A stretch of DNA of 64,000 bases. Source: Cordylochernes scorpioides. Taxonomy: Eukaryota > Arthropoda > Arachnida > Pseudoscorpiones > Chernetidae. A program made the position numbers and the translations under genes. The notes below the pieces were generated by a model. It did not search any database. It was not told where the DNA came from and saw only the letters and a list, made by a program, of their open reading frames with translations. Numbering within the stretch: the stretch's first letter is position 1; every line of letters begins with the position of its first letter. The stretch covers positions 79,771,853 through 79,835,852 of the forward strand of contig CP092879.1 in NCBI GenBank assembly GCA_030710605.1. The letters are read 5' to 3'. Shown one piece after another: positions 32,951 through 42,500 of this stretch.

Positions 32951-35900
32951 GGCCATTAAAATCTATTTCGGCTGGTTCTCTCTATGAAATCCTTGATGTT
33001 TGCAATGAAGGCATTAGAAATCTCTCAGTGCTAGGACTTGAGAAAAACACATTAACAGATCTAATCCTGATCAATTATTTTGAAAAAAGAATTGGTGAAG
33101 CCCTCAGGAAAGAATGGGAATTAACCCTTCAAAATGAAGAATATCCAACATTTGAAAACTTTGTGAATTTTTTAGAAAAACATGCTAGAAGCCTGCAAGG
33201 TATGAGAATTCCTTTGTTCCAGGAACAAAAAACCTCTAGCAAAAATATGATGGCTCACGGCCTTTATGTCAACAAAGGTCAAAATTGTATTTTATGTCAT
33301 CAAATTCATAAACTAAATGACTGCCAGAGATTCATAAATCTTCCCTTGCCTAAAAAATGGGAATTAGTTAAAAAACATAAACTTTGTCAAAATTGCCTTA
33401 GAGCAAATCATGAGATATCCAAATGTCTCATCACATCAAGATGTAAAAACTGCAAGCAGAACCATCATACTCTTCTGCATGAATACAACTCTGAACCATC
33501 CATTCCACAACCAACAACCTCTCAAGAGATGTTGATTTCAACAAATACCATCTGTAATGCGATGCCTTTGGAAACGGAAACAAATATTCTACTGTCAACA
33601 GCCCTTATTAAAGTCAAGGCGAAGGATGGCTCATTTGTGCTATGTAGAGCATTAGTGGACAATGGGTCCCAAATAAGCCTAATTTCAGAACAATGTTGCC
33701 ACAAGTTGGGACTTGAAAAAAGGAAAAATTCTTATACACTAAAAGGTGTAGGTGACATTGTTGTCAACAGGACAACATCGCAGGTTGAAATAGAGTTCAC
33801 CCCACATCATAATGATCAATTATTTTCTGCCAGAGCATTTGTGGTTGGGAGGGTAACTGCAGACCTTCCAAACTTCCAAATTCAGTCAGCAGACTTTCCT
33901 CATTTAGAAAATTTGCTCTTGGCAGACCCAGAATTCTATGTCACCAAGCCCATAGACCTAATTTTGGGTGCAGATACCTTTGTAGAAATAATTCTAGGTC
34001 ATAAAACAGATTTAAAGCACCATCCTATAGCACTTAATACCAAGTTAGGTTGGCTTGTTTCTGGGAGAATCCATTCAACTATTAAGTCGAATACTTCGGT
34101 AATCAATCACTGTACCACTGAACTTGATTCCAGCATAAGAAAATTCTGGGAACTTGAAGATGTCCCAATTTCTAAGGCCCAGTTGGGTACAAAGAAGGCC
34201 TGTGAGATATTATTCAAGTCAAACCTCAAAGGAGACATTGAGGGCAGATATTCAGTCAATCTCCCTTTTAAATCAACACCCAATTTAGGTGATTCAAGAT
34301 CTCAAGCATTGGAAAAAGGGCTACAGGAAAATCCAAGTAAATCTGAAGATAATTCAAGTAAATCTGAAGAAAATCTAAGTAGATCCGAAGATAATCCAAG
34401 TAAATCTGAAGAAATTCCAAGTAAATCTAAAAAGTCACGTATCTCCAAGTTAACTCCACAAATTACTTCTAAACAAAACCAATTACTTCCTTCTGAATCA
34501 AGTCAACCATCCACTCCAGAACAACCTCTCGCTTCTCAGTCAAGTGAACCACTCTCATCTAAGAAAGAAACTTCGATTATTCCTAAGATAAAGCCACCAC
34601 CCTATTATAGGCGAAAACGTCAACTTCCTGCTGAGAGAACTTCATGGGATGAACCAATTGAATCAGATATAAAGTCAAATTGGAATAAATTCCAAACTCA
34701 ACTATCGTGCCTAAAGGAAATCAAAATACCAAGATACCTGAACAGTTCATCTTCTGAAATAGAAGAATTACAACTACATGGATTTTGTGATGCATCCCTT
34801 AATGCTTATTCAGCAGTTTTTTACTTGAAAACTAAATTCAAAATTCAAAAGATCAAAATCAATCTGATAACCTCAAAAACTAAGGTTGCACCATTAAAGA
34901 CCATTACAATTCCAAGACTTGAACTAAGTGCAGCATTGCTTTTGGCTCAACTGAATCAAGTCATTCTTGAATCATTTCCTTTTCAACCTGACAAAACCTT
35001 TTTGTGGACTGATTCACAAATCTGCATAGATTGGATAAGATCAGATGCCAGCAGATGGAAGGCCTTTGTTTCGAACAGAGTGTCGTCAATTCAAAATTTG
35101 ACTCAAATCACTGATTGGTTCCATGTATCCAGTCAAGATAATCCAGCTGATTGCGCATCAAGAGGAATCATGCCTCAAGACTTGGTCAATCATAGAATTT
35201 GGTGGCGGGGTCCTATTTGGCTTCAAGAAAATAATGTTCGATATATTCCTTCTTCACCAACCCAAGTAAATCTCAATATCATTCAAGAAGAAGTCGGTGA
35301 GGGTCAAGTGTTGGATCAAACAACCTTAATTCAAAATTCAGAAACTATGTTAAATCTAGAATTCATTGTAAGGTATTCCACAATGACCAAATTGATCCGA
35401 ATAACAGCTTGGTGTTGGAGATTCTACTACAATTGCCTCCTCTTTGATCCAATTCGTCAGAAAGGACCTTTGACAACAAGAGAATTAACAAAGGCAATTC
35501 AAGTCTTAGTCAAATCAATCCAGCAAGTTGAATTCTGCACGGAAATAAAATTACTGAAGTCAAACAAGCAACTACCTCTGTCCAACAAGCTAACTTCTCT
35601 AAATCCCTTTTTAGACACTCAAGGACTTCTAAGAGTTGGAGGTAGACTCAAGTATTCCTATTTAAATGAAAATCAAAACTTCCCTCTCTTACAACCGAAA
35701 CCCCCACGCCAGCAATCACTTATCAAAAATCTCTTAACTGAGAATGCCGACATTCCTGAGGCTATTGATGAGAATCAAGAAGATTCTTCAATTTTAGAAA
35801 CCACTTTTGTCATTGAAGACGAAGAGTCTAACAAAGATATCGGGACTCCAAAGATTGAAATCTCCGAAGTTTCGGTTATTGATAAATCGGAAGGCAAATA

Positions 35901-36384
35901 TTCGAAAGAACCAGTGGTCAGTGTAGAAGCTCTGGATAAGAAAGAACTGTGCCATGATGACTCAGCTCACCTCAATGTAGTTGAAGCTGATCTTAATCGA
36001 CCTAAAGAGGCTACCAGTGGCATAATCAATGTTTATACAGAAGCTAATGAATCGTCAAGCAAAGAGAAAGTTGTACCTGTTGAAATTGTGGATACATCAA
36101 CAAAGGATTATCTACAGAGCGGTGAAAAGGCTAAATTATCCCGCTGGAAATCCATCGATTCTCTATGCTTAGAAGACGTCAAGGAATCTGAAGACGACGA
36201 TGAAAATTACAGTTCATCGGCATATATAGAATGGCCAGAAATCGTGAAGAAAGAAGTCTTAACACCCGAAGCTTTAGAAAAGGCAGTCAATCTGGAAGAT
36301 TTTGAGAAGGCGGCAGAAAGTCGACAACTCTCCAAAGAACATTTAGAGGAATCGACCGAACAAGGCTCATGCATAAAAGCTTAA
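32914..36384 (+). CDS. Inner BEL long ORF: gag C-term, protease, RNase H, acidic tail; no RT
   Basis: 1156 residues, uninterrupted. In order: end of gag core (1-100); three Cys/His knuckles (C125-C128, C158-x2-C-x4-H-x4-C171, C177-C180-H); retropepsin-like LVDNGSQISLI (about 247-257) and the following DUF1758-type region; then, where RT should begin, a Ser/Lys/Glu repeat (SKSEDNSSKSEENLSRSED, about 472-510) and a Pro/Ser/Gln linker (to about 562); an RNase H-like part (GFCDASLNAYSAVFY about 617, FLWTDSQICIDWI about 695, NPADCASRG); the start of the integrase zinc-binding region (LLRVGGRLKYSY about 904); and a 200-residue acidic tail instead of the DDE core. The YxDD motif and integrase catalytic residues are absent. 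A WE/DEPIESD phrase occurs both near 575 and just after the stop (36400), hinting at internal duplication. The frame is open despite losing two enzymes. Confidence 0.85.
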   Translation: MAFSQINKIFSIRPLKSISAGSLYEILDVCNEGIRNLSVLGLEKNTLTDLILINYFEKRIGEALRKEWELTLQNEEYPTFENFVNFLEKHARSLQGMRIPLFQEQKTSSKNMMAHGLYVNKGQNCILCHQIHKLNDCQRFINLPLPKKWELVKKHKLCQNCLRANHEISKCLITSRCKNCKQNHHTLLHEYNSEPSIPQPTTSQEMLISTNTICNAMPLETETNILLSTALIKVKAKDGSFVLCRALVDNGSQISLISEQCCHKLGLEKRKNSYTLKGVGDIVVNRTTSQVEIEFTPHHNDQLFSARAFVVGRVTADLPNFQIQSADFPHLENLLLADPEFYVTKPIDLILGADTFVEIILGHKTDLKHHPIALNTKLGWLVSGRIHSTIKSNTSVINHCTTELDSSIRKFWELEDVPISKAQLGTKKACEILFKSNLKGDIEGRYSVNLPFKSTPNLGDSRSQALEKGLQENPSKSEDNSSKSEENLSRSEDNPSKSEEIPSKSKKSRISKLTPQITSKQNQLLPSESSQPSTPEQPLASQSSEPLSSKKETSIIPKIKPPPYYRRKRQLPAERTSWDEPIESDIKSNWNKFQTQLSCLKEIKIPRYLNSSSSEIEELQLHGFCDASLNAYSAVFYLKTKFKIQKIKINLITSKTKVAPLKTITIPRLELSAALLLAQLNQVILESFPFQPDKTFLWTDSQICIDWIRSDASRWKAFVSNRVSSIQNLTQITDWFHVSSQDNPADCASRGIMPQDLVNHRIWWRGPIWLQENNVRYIPSSPTQVNLNIIQEEVGEGQVLDQTTLIQNSETMLNLEFIVRYSTMTKLIRITAWCWRFYYNCLLFDPIRQKGPLTTRELTKAIQVLVKSIQQVEFCTEIKLLKSNKQLPLSNKLTSLNPFLDTQGLLRVGGRLKYSYLNENQNFPLLQPKPPRQQSLIKNLLTENADIPEAIDENQEDSSILETTFVIEDEESNKDIGTPKIEISEVSVIDKSEGKYSKEPVVSVEALDKKELCHDDSAHLNVVEADLNRPKEATSGIINVYTEANESSSKEKVVPVEIVDTSTKDYLQSGEKAKLSRWKSIDSLCLEDVKESEDDDENYSSSAYIEWPEIVKKEVLTPEALEKAVNLEDFEKAAESRQLSKEHLEESTEQGSCIKA

Positions 36385-36681
36385 TCAAAAACTTGGGAAG
36401 ATCCTATTGAATCCGACTTAGCAGCCGCAGAGTCTGATAATCCAGCAGTTCCCGAAAGAGAACTGGCCAACGAATCTGAAAATCTCATCCAAGATTCACC
36501 TCAATCGGATACTCAAAGATGGAAGCTGATTCCATTACCTTTCAAACAATGAGAATTGTAATCTTAGCTACATAGTCGGAATCAATTAGTCCAGCATCTA
36601 TACTATTGGAACTCTTTTTTATTTTTATTTATTTTTTTTTATTTTTTATTTTCTGGTCATCTCTTCCCAGCCGGGGGAGTA
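36385..36681 (+). other. 3' end of inner BEL interior
   Basis: After the TAA, the same frame stays open for about 55 more codons (to 36552) and continues the acidic composition. The stop at 36382-36384 may therefore be a point mutation. A T-rich stretch and a G-rich polypurine tract precede the LTR. Confidence 0.6.
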
Positions 36682-37010
36682 TGTTGGATCCTATAGTTAA
36701 TAATTTCCTTAAATTCAATTTTATATATGAAAATTAAGCCAAAATATTCTAAATTCAATTGTAGATTATAAATCTTTAATATGTAAATTTTAAAGCAATC
36801 AACATGTATGTAAATTTCTAGTTTGGTTAATTAATAGTTTTTCTTTTTTCTCTCTCTCTACCACTAGTATCAAAATCTAAGTAAAATTCATGTATTCAAA
36901 AATCATGTGGTAGCTACTCCTAACTCTAAAACCCAAAGACAATAAAATAATTCAAGACAAGTGGCAAAGTGCTTCTTAGTATCTTTTACTGAACATTCAA
37001 GCCACGAACA
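36682..37010 (+). repeat. 3' LTR of inner BEL
   Basis: 329 bp; followed by target duplication atggg. Confidence 0.92.
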
Positions 37011-37393
37011 ATGGGCTTTCCTGAATAGTAGTTTCACACTGTATCTTCCTTGGCAGTTTCTGGAATAGGTTTTCATGTAATAAGTCTCATAATCTTCTTC
37101 CCTTGTTTTCTGGTCTTGTAATGACGGCACTGACTCCACTTCCCAGAAATTCCTCACCAGACCATCTAATTCTGATGTTGTTTGAACCGTAAAGCTGCAC
37201 GGTCCACCTTTATAGTTCGACGAGAGAGAGCTGTCTACTTTGCCCATTAGAATCCAACCGAGCCTTGATTTCATTGCTATAGGCCGGTTCCTTCCCAGCA
37301 TTTTTTTTCTCTCCATGCATCAGATATGCATACATATCTGCACCTAGAATAATGTCGATTGGTGCCGAAATATGAAACAGAGGGTCTGCCAAC

Positions 37394-38977
37394 TCAAAGC
37401 CTCTGCATAATCCAGGTCGGTTCTGCCATTTTGAAGTTTGGAATTTCAGTTGTTAAGACTTCCATTACTAGAGCATTTGTTTGGTACTTTTCGGATCTAT
37501 AAATTGATTTGAATGTCAAGTTAACAGATGTAGATGACCCCTGGACTGGATTATTTCCAATACCCCTAAGTGAACGTCGTGATGTTTCTCCTTTGAGCCC
37601 AAGTTTCTCACAAATTTCTTTTGTGATCAAACTAACTTGTGATCCACTATCCAAAAGTGCTCGGCAGATCAGCGGTGTACCGTTTTCACCTTCCACAATT
37701 ATTTGAGCAGTCGCAAGGAGCCCTTGATTGATGGTCTCACTTCCTTGTTCAACACTGGTATTGTTGATTTCACTTACAGGTTTAAAGATCTGTGGCTTCG
37801 CATCCTTCTGGGTTTTGGTTACCTCTGTGTCAAGATTATGGAGTAATGTATGGTGCTTTTTGTCGCACTTCTTGCAAGGTCCTTGGTAACAATTTTTTCT
37901 TGCATGACCTTTTTTTAGACAATTGTAACACATCTTGTGTTGTTTGACCAATTTCCATTTTTGTTCGATAGACATTGTACTAAATGTAGTACAGTTGTAG
38001 ATTCTATGACCTGCTTTACACACTATACATATTTGAGCATTTGTATTAATCGTAGTGTGTACATTTGCATAGTCCTTTTGAATCTCATTTTCTTTTCTTT
38101 GATATTCCCTTGATCCCTGTGGCAGACTTCTAGCTTGTCTTTCAAGAAATAAAATGAAGTTTTCATAGGAAGGAAATTATCTCTCATCCTGGGTCAACTC
38201 CCACTGTCGTTTCATATCCTCATCGATTCTGTTCCTCAAGAACTGTACCAATATTACGTCTACCAACTCATTTCTTTGCAATCCGAGGGATCCTAGATTG
38301 CGTACAGACTCGTTACATGTGTCCAAGAGTTCCCTTAGGGCCTTTGCTGATGGATTCTTCATTTGCTTGATCTTGAAGATTTTATTCAGTTGCGCATAAG
38401 CCAACTCTCTTTGGTTGTCGTATCTGGATACTAGAGTATCCCATGCTTGCTTGTAGCTCTCTGATGATATTGGGAACCCACGTATCAGTCTGGCTGCTTC
38501 TCCCTTCACTGCGGAGCCCAAATATTGCAGCTTTTGTAGATCATTTAACCCTGGATTTTGATCTATGGCTATTCCGAATACCTCCTTGAAATTGAACCAA
38601 GAGTTCGCTTCTCCATAGAAGTGAGGCAACTCAAACTTGGGCAATTTCACTGTTTCGAGGCCTTTTGCTTGTTTGGCATCCGCTATACTTTGTATTCCTT
38701 CTAATGCACGTCTAAGCTTTATTTCCAGTTTTTCCATTTTATCTTGAATTGCTTCATAACTTTCGAGTTCCTTCTCTTCATCTACTTCCTCCTGTTCAAA
38801 TAACTCATCGAATAGGATTTTTGTTTCAGTTTTTATTTCTGATATACCTTCATCTATCAGTTTCAATTTATGGAGATCGCCATCCGATATGTCTTCATCT
38901 ATGGATGCCAGGTATCTATCCATTCGTCTTATCTGGGAACGGATCTTGACCTTTAGGCTTTTGATTGCTTTAGACAT
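37394..38977 (-). pseudogene. Outer BEL gag-protease remnant
   Basis: The first open part (38977-38177, 266 aa) has a coiled-coil N-terminus and the BEL/Pao gag core (WFNFKEVFGIAIDQNPGLND, GEAARLIRGFPIS). A single in-frame TAA at 38177-38179 interrupts it. After about 50 further codons the frame continues as 38023-37394 with zinc knuckles (CKAGHRIYNC, CYNCLKKGHARKNC, CKKCDKKHH) and the aspartic-protease-like motif LLDSGSQVSLI. A frameshift near 37395 breaks the rest of the protease domain (remnants in 37392-37016). Relationship to the inner BEL protein is evident (LIRGFPIS, NPSAKALRELLDTCNE against its SAGSLYEILDVCNE). Not functional as it stands. Confidence 0.8.
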
Positions 38978-39051
38978 ATTTTCAGTTTTGAAGGTTCCTT
39001 CTCAGTAGAATCACGCTCCTTTTCTTGGAATCCGGCTCGATAAGGACCATA

Positions 39052-39409
39052 TGTTGGAGCTTGGTTCCTGACAATGTTAGCCAGGACTTCCTTTTGCTCC
39101 TTCAGCCTAAATAGTCTGGTCTCAGGTGAGTGACGATATGTGGCAGAGCTTATTGATGACTGTACTTTATGAGACCAGACCGGCGGATTGACTACCGAGA
39201 ATGTTGTCCCTTCGCAAGAATGCGATGTAGCAAGCCGTTTGAATAGAGGAAGGACGCCTCACTCGTTTTAGCTAACTGACTCACTTTATTGAATCTTTCA
39301 CTCATTTTATATACATATATATTTACATAATTAAAAGAAAGAAAGAAAAATTTACATGATTATAAATCAATGCAGCCTAGCAAGTTATTTACATAACTAG
39401 GCGCAAACA
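39052..39409 (-). repeat. 5' LTR of outer BEL
   Basis: 358-bp LTR. It is followed on the minus strand by the BEL leader atATGGTCCTTATCGAG, the usual primer-binding-site position. Confidence 0.9.
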
Positions 39410-39528
39410 GTTACTTTGTTCAAAAAACAGCTGGATGACGGCTTTCAAAGTTCTATAGAAATGCAGTTGTTTCCATATTTGAAACTGTTAGTAAAATTAA
39501 CAAAGACAAGAGCAATTAGGTCCATATC

Positions 39529-39534
39529 TTTATT
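39529..39534 (-). terminator. NUBP2: NUBP2 poly(A) signal
   Basis: AATAAA on the minus strand, 23 nt after the NUBP2 stop codon, implying a very short 3' UTR. The outer BEL element starts about 120 bp further on. Confidence 0.6.
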
Positions 39535-39557
39535 CATTTATATACACAACAAAGTGT

Positions 39558-42500
39558 TCAGAGGTTCCAAGAGGCAATGATAGATTCAAACACCTTGGCC
39601 ACACTGGACTCGCTGAACTTGCTCATGAAGTCCTCTCCTTTCTCAGCAGAGAGGGAGAGCTGGGAGTTGAGGGGGATTCTCCCTGGACAACCTGTTGGTG
39701 TCACCTGAGTGGAGGTTTGTCTACCTAGGGATGGAATATTGAGGGCAAACATATGTGTTAACCTGAGTGAAGGTTTACCTAGGAACGGAACATTGTACTT
39801 GAGGACAAACATCACATCTGTGCCAACCTGAGTGGAGGTTTACCTAGGAACGGAACATTGCATTTGAGGACAAACATCACATCTGTGCCAACCTGAGTGG
39901 AGGTTTGTCTACCTAGGGATGGAATATTGAGGGCAAACATCTGTGTTAACCTGAGTGAAGGTTTACCTAGGAACGGAACTGTAGTATTTTAAATAATTAC
40001 AACTCTCTTTAAACCAACAAAAGAATTATTTATTGCATTTAGCAAGACAAGAAGAAAACAAAAGACAAACTCGGGATGCCAAAACAAAACTTTTAGGTTA
40101 GTTCCTATTCAAAATCTAGCTTTCACACAGAGTATTGAAAAATAAAATACGACAATCCCTCCCCTGTGTGGAAGCTTCTATCAAACAAGTCCGAGAGAGT
40201 TTATACAGTTTTTAAGTTTCTCCTTGGGAAGACTCTTTGTTAATAGGTCCGCTTCCATTTCGTCACTCCTAACAATTCAAGGTCGATTGTTCCTTCTTCC
40301 ACAGCATCTTTTACAAAATACAATTTTCGGTTTATATGTTTCGTCCGGGAAGTTATTTTTTCAGATTTAATCCACTTGATAGCAGATTGACTATCTGTTT
40401 TAAGCGTTGTAGGAAAGTTCGCATCCTTACATAGTTCTTCTAAAAGTCCTTTAATCCATTTTACTTTGCAGATCCCTTCGCATATCGAAATCAGTTCAGC
40501 TTCGCATGTAGACAGAGCCACCAAACTTTGTTTCTTGCTTCTCCAACTGATCAGGTTGTTTCCCAGTTTAACTGTGTATCCGGAATAGGACTTTGCGTCA
40601 CTTGTTGAACACCAGCTTGCATCTGTGCTGACAAGAATGCTATTTTCTGATGGCTTGTATCTTAACATTTTATCTCTGGTGCCCTTCAGGTATCTATATA
40701 TTCTCTTAACTCCTGTTAAATGTACTTCTCTTGCATCATTGCAAAATCGGGATAAATTGCTCACATTAAAAGAAATATCTGGACGAGTTCCGGTTGCCAA
40801 ATACATCAGGGATCCGATCATCTCTTGATACAATGTCCTGTCTACTGGTTTGGAGTCTTGACATTCATCAAAACTTTGGTCTCGATCTCCCGGAGTTTGT
40901 ACAATGTTACATTCTTCGAGTGCAAATTTCTTCAAGATTTTAACGATATAATGGGCTTGTGATAGATCAAAACCGTATTCTGTTTTCTTTATCTCTATAC
41001 CAATGAAAGATTCATTCTCCCCTTTTTCTTTTAAAGCAACAAATCTTCCTATCTCTGATGCTAGTTTTTCATTAAAGGTTTTATCCGTTCCGGCTATTAT
41101 TAGATCATCCACGTATAAACCCAATATTCCATATTCCTTTCCTTTTCTAAAAGTGTACACACATGGATCATATTGCGATCTTTTCATTCCCAGTTGTATC
41201 AGTATCTCGTTGATCTTTTTATTCCAACAATGTCCCGATTGTGGAAGTCCATAAATACTTTTTAACAATTTGCAAACTTCGTCTTCTTCACCTTTTTCAA
41301 CAAATCCTTCCGGCTGTTTCATAAAAATAGTTTCTTTCAATTCTCCGTAAAGGTAGGCGGTCTTCACATCATATGATGTTATAACCAAATTCAACTGAGC
41401 TGCTAGGGCTACAATTGCACGAAGACTTTCTTTTCTGATCACTGGTGAAAAAGATTCCTCATATTCTACGCCATATTTTTGATTACAACCAATAGCAACT
41501 AATCTAGCTTTTCTTCTATAAACACCCTCACCAGGCGTACTCTTTATGCTAAAGATCCATTTGCAGTTTATGATCTTCATATTCTTTTCTCTTTGAACGA
41601 GAGTCCATACCTTATGCTTGTTAATAGAGTAAAGTTCTTCTTTCATTGTTTCGAGCCATTCATATTTATTCTCGCAGTTAATCGCCTCCTCATAATTTTC
41701 GGGAATACGTTCTTCTGGTTCAAATATAAAATTCACGTTATTTCTTTCTTTTATTCTTTGTGAACGTCGAACGCCTTGTTCAAGCAATTTCATTTCTTCT
41801 TCTCTCAGTTTTGCTCTGTGTTTTTCCTCTAAAACCTTTTGTGTATCTTCCTTTTTGCGACCTGACCTTACAATTCTTTCCTCGTTAGGTTCGTCTAGCG
41901 TTTCTTCATTTAGTTCTGAGGTTTCTGGACGCGTCCGATGGTCGATTTCAATATCATCTTCCTCTTCCTTTTTATATGAAAAATGGTCGTAATTTGTGTC
42001 TTCTTGAAGATTTTTTGCATAATCAATTCCTTTCTCATTTTCGACAAATTTTACTGATCTTACTTCTTCTATTTTCTTAGTGATTATGTCATACACTCGA
42101 TAAACCTTTCTTTTCAGAGAATAGCCTACAAAAATACCTTTTCGACTTTTAGGCATAAATTTACTTCTATGTTGTTGTGTAATGGGCCAAAACGCCAAAC
42201 AACCGAATATTCTGAAATGTCGAATGGAGGGTTTTCTTCCTTTCCATTTCTCCATTGGTGTATCAAGCTTGATTGACCTATGTGGAGTACAGTTTTTGAC
42301 ATATGATGCAGTAGCGACTGCCTCCGCCCAGAAAGCCATGGGTAATCCTGAATCAAACAATAATGTCCTTGCTGTTTCAATTAGGGTTCGGTTTACTCTC
42401 TCCGCAACTCCGTTACTTTGTGGCGAGTAGGTGGTGGAGAGTTGGTGGTGTATTCCATTTTTAATTAAGAAATTCTTGAATCTGTGATTAGTGAACTCTG

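Larger units (their letters stand above)
31937..37010 (+). mobile_element. Inner BEL/Pao element lacking RT and integrase core
   Basis: Complete 5074-bp insertion with 329-bp LTRs (31937-32265, 36682-37010), both tgttggatcc...acgaaca, flanked by the 5-bp duplication atggg (31932-31936, 37011-37015). The LTRs differ at only a handful of positions (tacaata against tagatta; cttgac against ctgaac), so it is young. The leader ttatggtccctcgagccgga at 32266 matches the BEL primer-binding region; a G-rich tract (ccgggggagta) precedes the 3' LTR. It carries gag (32342-32950) and a long gag-pol-like ORF (32914-36384), but no RT motif is present. It is inserted antiparallel into the outer BEL. Confidence 0.92.
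31221..39409 (-). mobile_element. Outer BEL/Pao LTR retrotransposon, pol-deleted, split by a second BEL
   Basis: Two LTRs (31221-31575 and 39052-39409) starting TGTTTGCGCC and ending GCTCCAACA on the minus strand are flanked by the 5-bp duplication gttac (31216-31220, 39410-39414). Minus-strand order: 5' LTR, a BEL-type leader (ATGGTCCTTATCGAGCCGG), gag with coiled coil and zinc knuckles, a protease remnant, then directly a short Ser-rich 3' tail (31973-31576) and a G-rich polypurine tract before the 3' LTR. RT, RNase H and integrase are absent, so the element was already non-autonomous before the inner BEL (31937-37010) interrupted it. Without that insertion it is about 3.1 kb. It sits about 120 bp beyond the NUBP2 poly(A) signal. 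Confidence 0.9.

Noticed and set aside
39558..39815. Single ORF joining minisatellite to NUBP2 final exon
   Set aside because: Homology to NUBP2 begins only at the acceptor (39691); upstream residues are repeat translation.
42126..42430. Secondary ORFs inside the Copia
   Set aside because: Out-of-frame shadows of the polyprotein.
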